Origin: Saprospiraceae bacterium | Lineage (GTDB): Bacteria; Bacteroidota; Bacteroidia; Chitinophagales; Saprospiraceae | Direction of reading: 5' to 3' | DNA length: 64,000 bases | Assembly (NCBI GenBank): GCA_020629035.1 | Contig: JAHDEC010000001.1 | Location: 124,001-188,000 of the forward strand | Shown here: positions 63,277-64,000 of the stretch, in pieces | Layout of the letters: the number at the start of each line of letters is the position of its first letter | Position numbering within the stretch: position 1 is the first letter of the stretch | Notes under the pieces: model-generated | What the model saw: only the letters and a program-made list of their open reading frames with translations | What the model was told of the DNA's origin: nothing | Database searches by the model: none | Translations under genes and position numbers: made by a program

Positions 63277-64000
63277 TCATCGCATCAAGGGCAAGGCAAG
63301 ATTTGATCGATGATTTTTTCGATTTTCAATGGGTAAGTGCTCAGCCATTTTTAGGTAATGGCCATCTGGATATTGCTGGTTTGCCATCAGGAGAATAGGG
63401 AATAAATCCATTCTATCTACCTCTTTGACGGCTTGTTTAGGCCAGCTATTTTTTGCATCTGCATACGGGGTGATATAATCAAGCGCTTTTCGCAATCTTG
63501 AAGGTTCACTTTCTCCTTCCCAAATATTAATACCTAGCTTCTCAGCTAAGTGAGCAAACACAAACATAGCATGTAAATTAAACATACTATAAAATAATGG
63601 ACGAGTTCGAGCCATTTCTTCTGGCATAGATCCATCAGGTTTAATTTGCTGATGTAGACGCTGTTTAGTGAAGTTGGTGGCAATTTCTTTAGCGGCTTTT
63701 TGATGATCAGTGTATAGCGCAAAATACAAGGCTTGAACATCATAAAATGAACCATGATTATTTTTGGCTTCAGCTTCTTCAAGTGCCATGGGGTTGGTGG
63801 TGAGCCAGACAAAATATTGCCTTGCCCATTCTTTGAGTTCGTTTTGCTCTTTTTCTGATAGTGCACCAGATTGCTTAATGAGCAAGGAAGCTTCTAATGC
63901 TTGAATTAGGAGTCTACCATCTAATACACCAGACTTACTTCCTTCATTATGCCCTGGTCTTATTTGAGCATGATTTACATTAGGGTTCATGCGAGTGGCT
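63277..64000 (-). CDS. Alginate-lyase-family (PL5-like) protein, N-terminus beyond window
   Basis: The frame continues through the window edge: codons before the Met at 63990 read Ala-Thr-Arg, giving ATRMNPNVNHAQ, a conserved internal segment of the alginate lyase family. About 240 C-terminal residues are seen, with the active-site-like NNHGSFYDVQ and YSMFNLHAMF segments of the alpha/alpha toroid. The full protein is probably ~380-400 residues, secreted, and cleaves alginate or a related uronate polymer by beta-elimination. The exact substrate cannot be told from this part. Confidence 0.85.
   Translation of the reverse strand, partial: ATRMNPNVNHAQIRPGHNEGSKSGVLDGRLLIQALEASLLIKQSGALSEKEQNELKEWARQYFVWLTTNPMALEEAEAKNNHGSFYDVQALYFALYTDHQKAAKEIATNFTKQRLHQQIKPDGSMPEEMARTRPLFYSMFNLHAMFVFAHLAEKLGINIWEGESEPSRLRKALDYITPYADAKNSWPKQAVKEVDRMDLFPILLMANQQYPDGHYLKMAEHLPIENRKNHRSNLALPLMR

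Noticed and set aside
1-64000. CRISPR arrays, rRNA or prophage modules
   Set aside because: No regularly spaced direct repeats with unique spacers, no rRNA-like sequence and no phage structural genes were seen.

Overview
The window is AT-rich and reads as a chromosome segment from a member of the Bacteroidota, most likely Saprospiraceae or a relative (inference). The grounds are giant secreted proteins built from DUF11, HYR and FG-GAP modules and ending in type IX secretion (T9SS) sorting domains, SprB-type repeats, an Omp28-like protein, paired ExbD genes, and promoter-like boxes of the Bacteroidota form TAnnTTTG. No rRNA, tRNA, CRISPR array or intact insertion sequence was found. Both window edges cut genes: a giant DUF11 protein enters at base 1 and an alginate-lyase-like gene leaves at base 64000.

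Layout. 1-19.8 kb: two giant T9SS cargo proteins in tandem. Their C-terminal ~1,590 residues are colinear paralogues, each containing a seven-repeat FG-GAP propeller inserted into other domains, a dockerin-like module and a sorting domain. Their N-terminal halves are unrelated. 19.8-23.3 kb: a LytTR response regulator and a LytS-type sensor kinase, overlapping by 20 bases. 23.4-27.5 kb: a Cys-rich secreted protein with alternating Ig-like and SprB repeats. 27.5-36.3 kb: a minus-strand series: a TMTC-like TPR membrane protein, a GH3/serine-hydrolase fusion, a LolC/E-type permease, a small hypothetical, two cyclophilin lipoproteins and a ROK/polyphosphate-glucokinase-like kinase. 36.4-41.7 kb: three amidohydrolase-family genes, only the middle one with an intact metal site, plus a lipoprotein.

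41.7-46.2 kb: a methyltransferase and a polyamine cluster. A membrane-fused spermidine-synthase-like gene diverges from an operon of a membrane-anchored protein with a Ser/Gly-rich tail ending in Gly-Gly, a glutathionylspermidine-synthase-like ATP-grasp ligase, and SpeD. The arrangement suggests that a polyamine is made and then attached to the protein tail; this is the strongest candidate system here. 46.3-54.8 kb: mostly lipoproteins and secreted proteins of unknown role, a nucleoid-associated protein, a short broken coding relic, two ExbD genes and an Omp28-like T9SS cargo protein. 54.8-55.6 kb: an array of six REP-like palindromes arranged as three pairs with identical 78-base spacing.

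55.6-58.3 kb: an ABC ATPase, an FtsX-type permease with a very His-rich loop, and a DUF3299-like Cys-containing secreted protein, possibly a metal (zinc) system. 58.3-59.7 kb: a radical SAM enzyme next to a 111-residue protein of unknown family. 59.9-64 kb: a rhomboid protease, a DUF2975/XRE regulator pair, a long inverted repeat, a small membrane protein, a lipoprotein, and the partial alginate-lyase-like gene.
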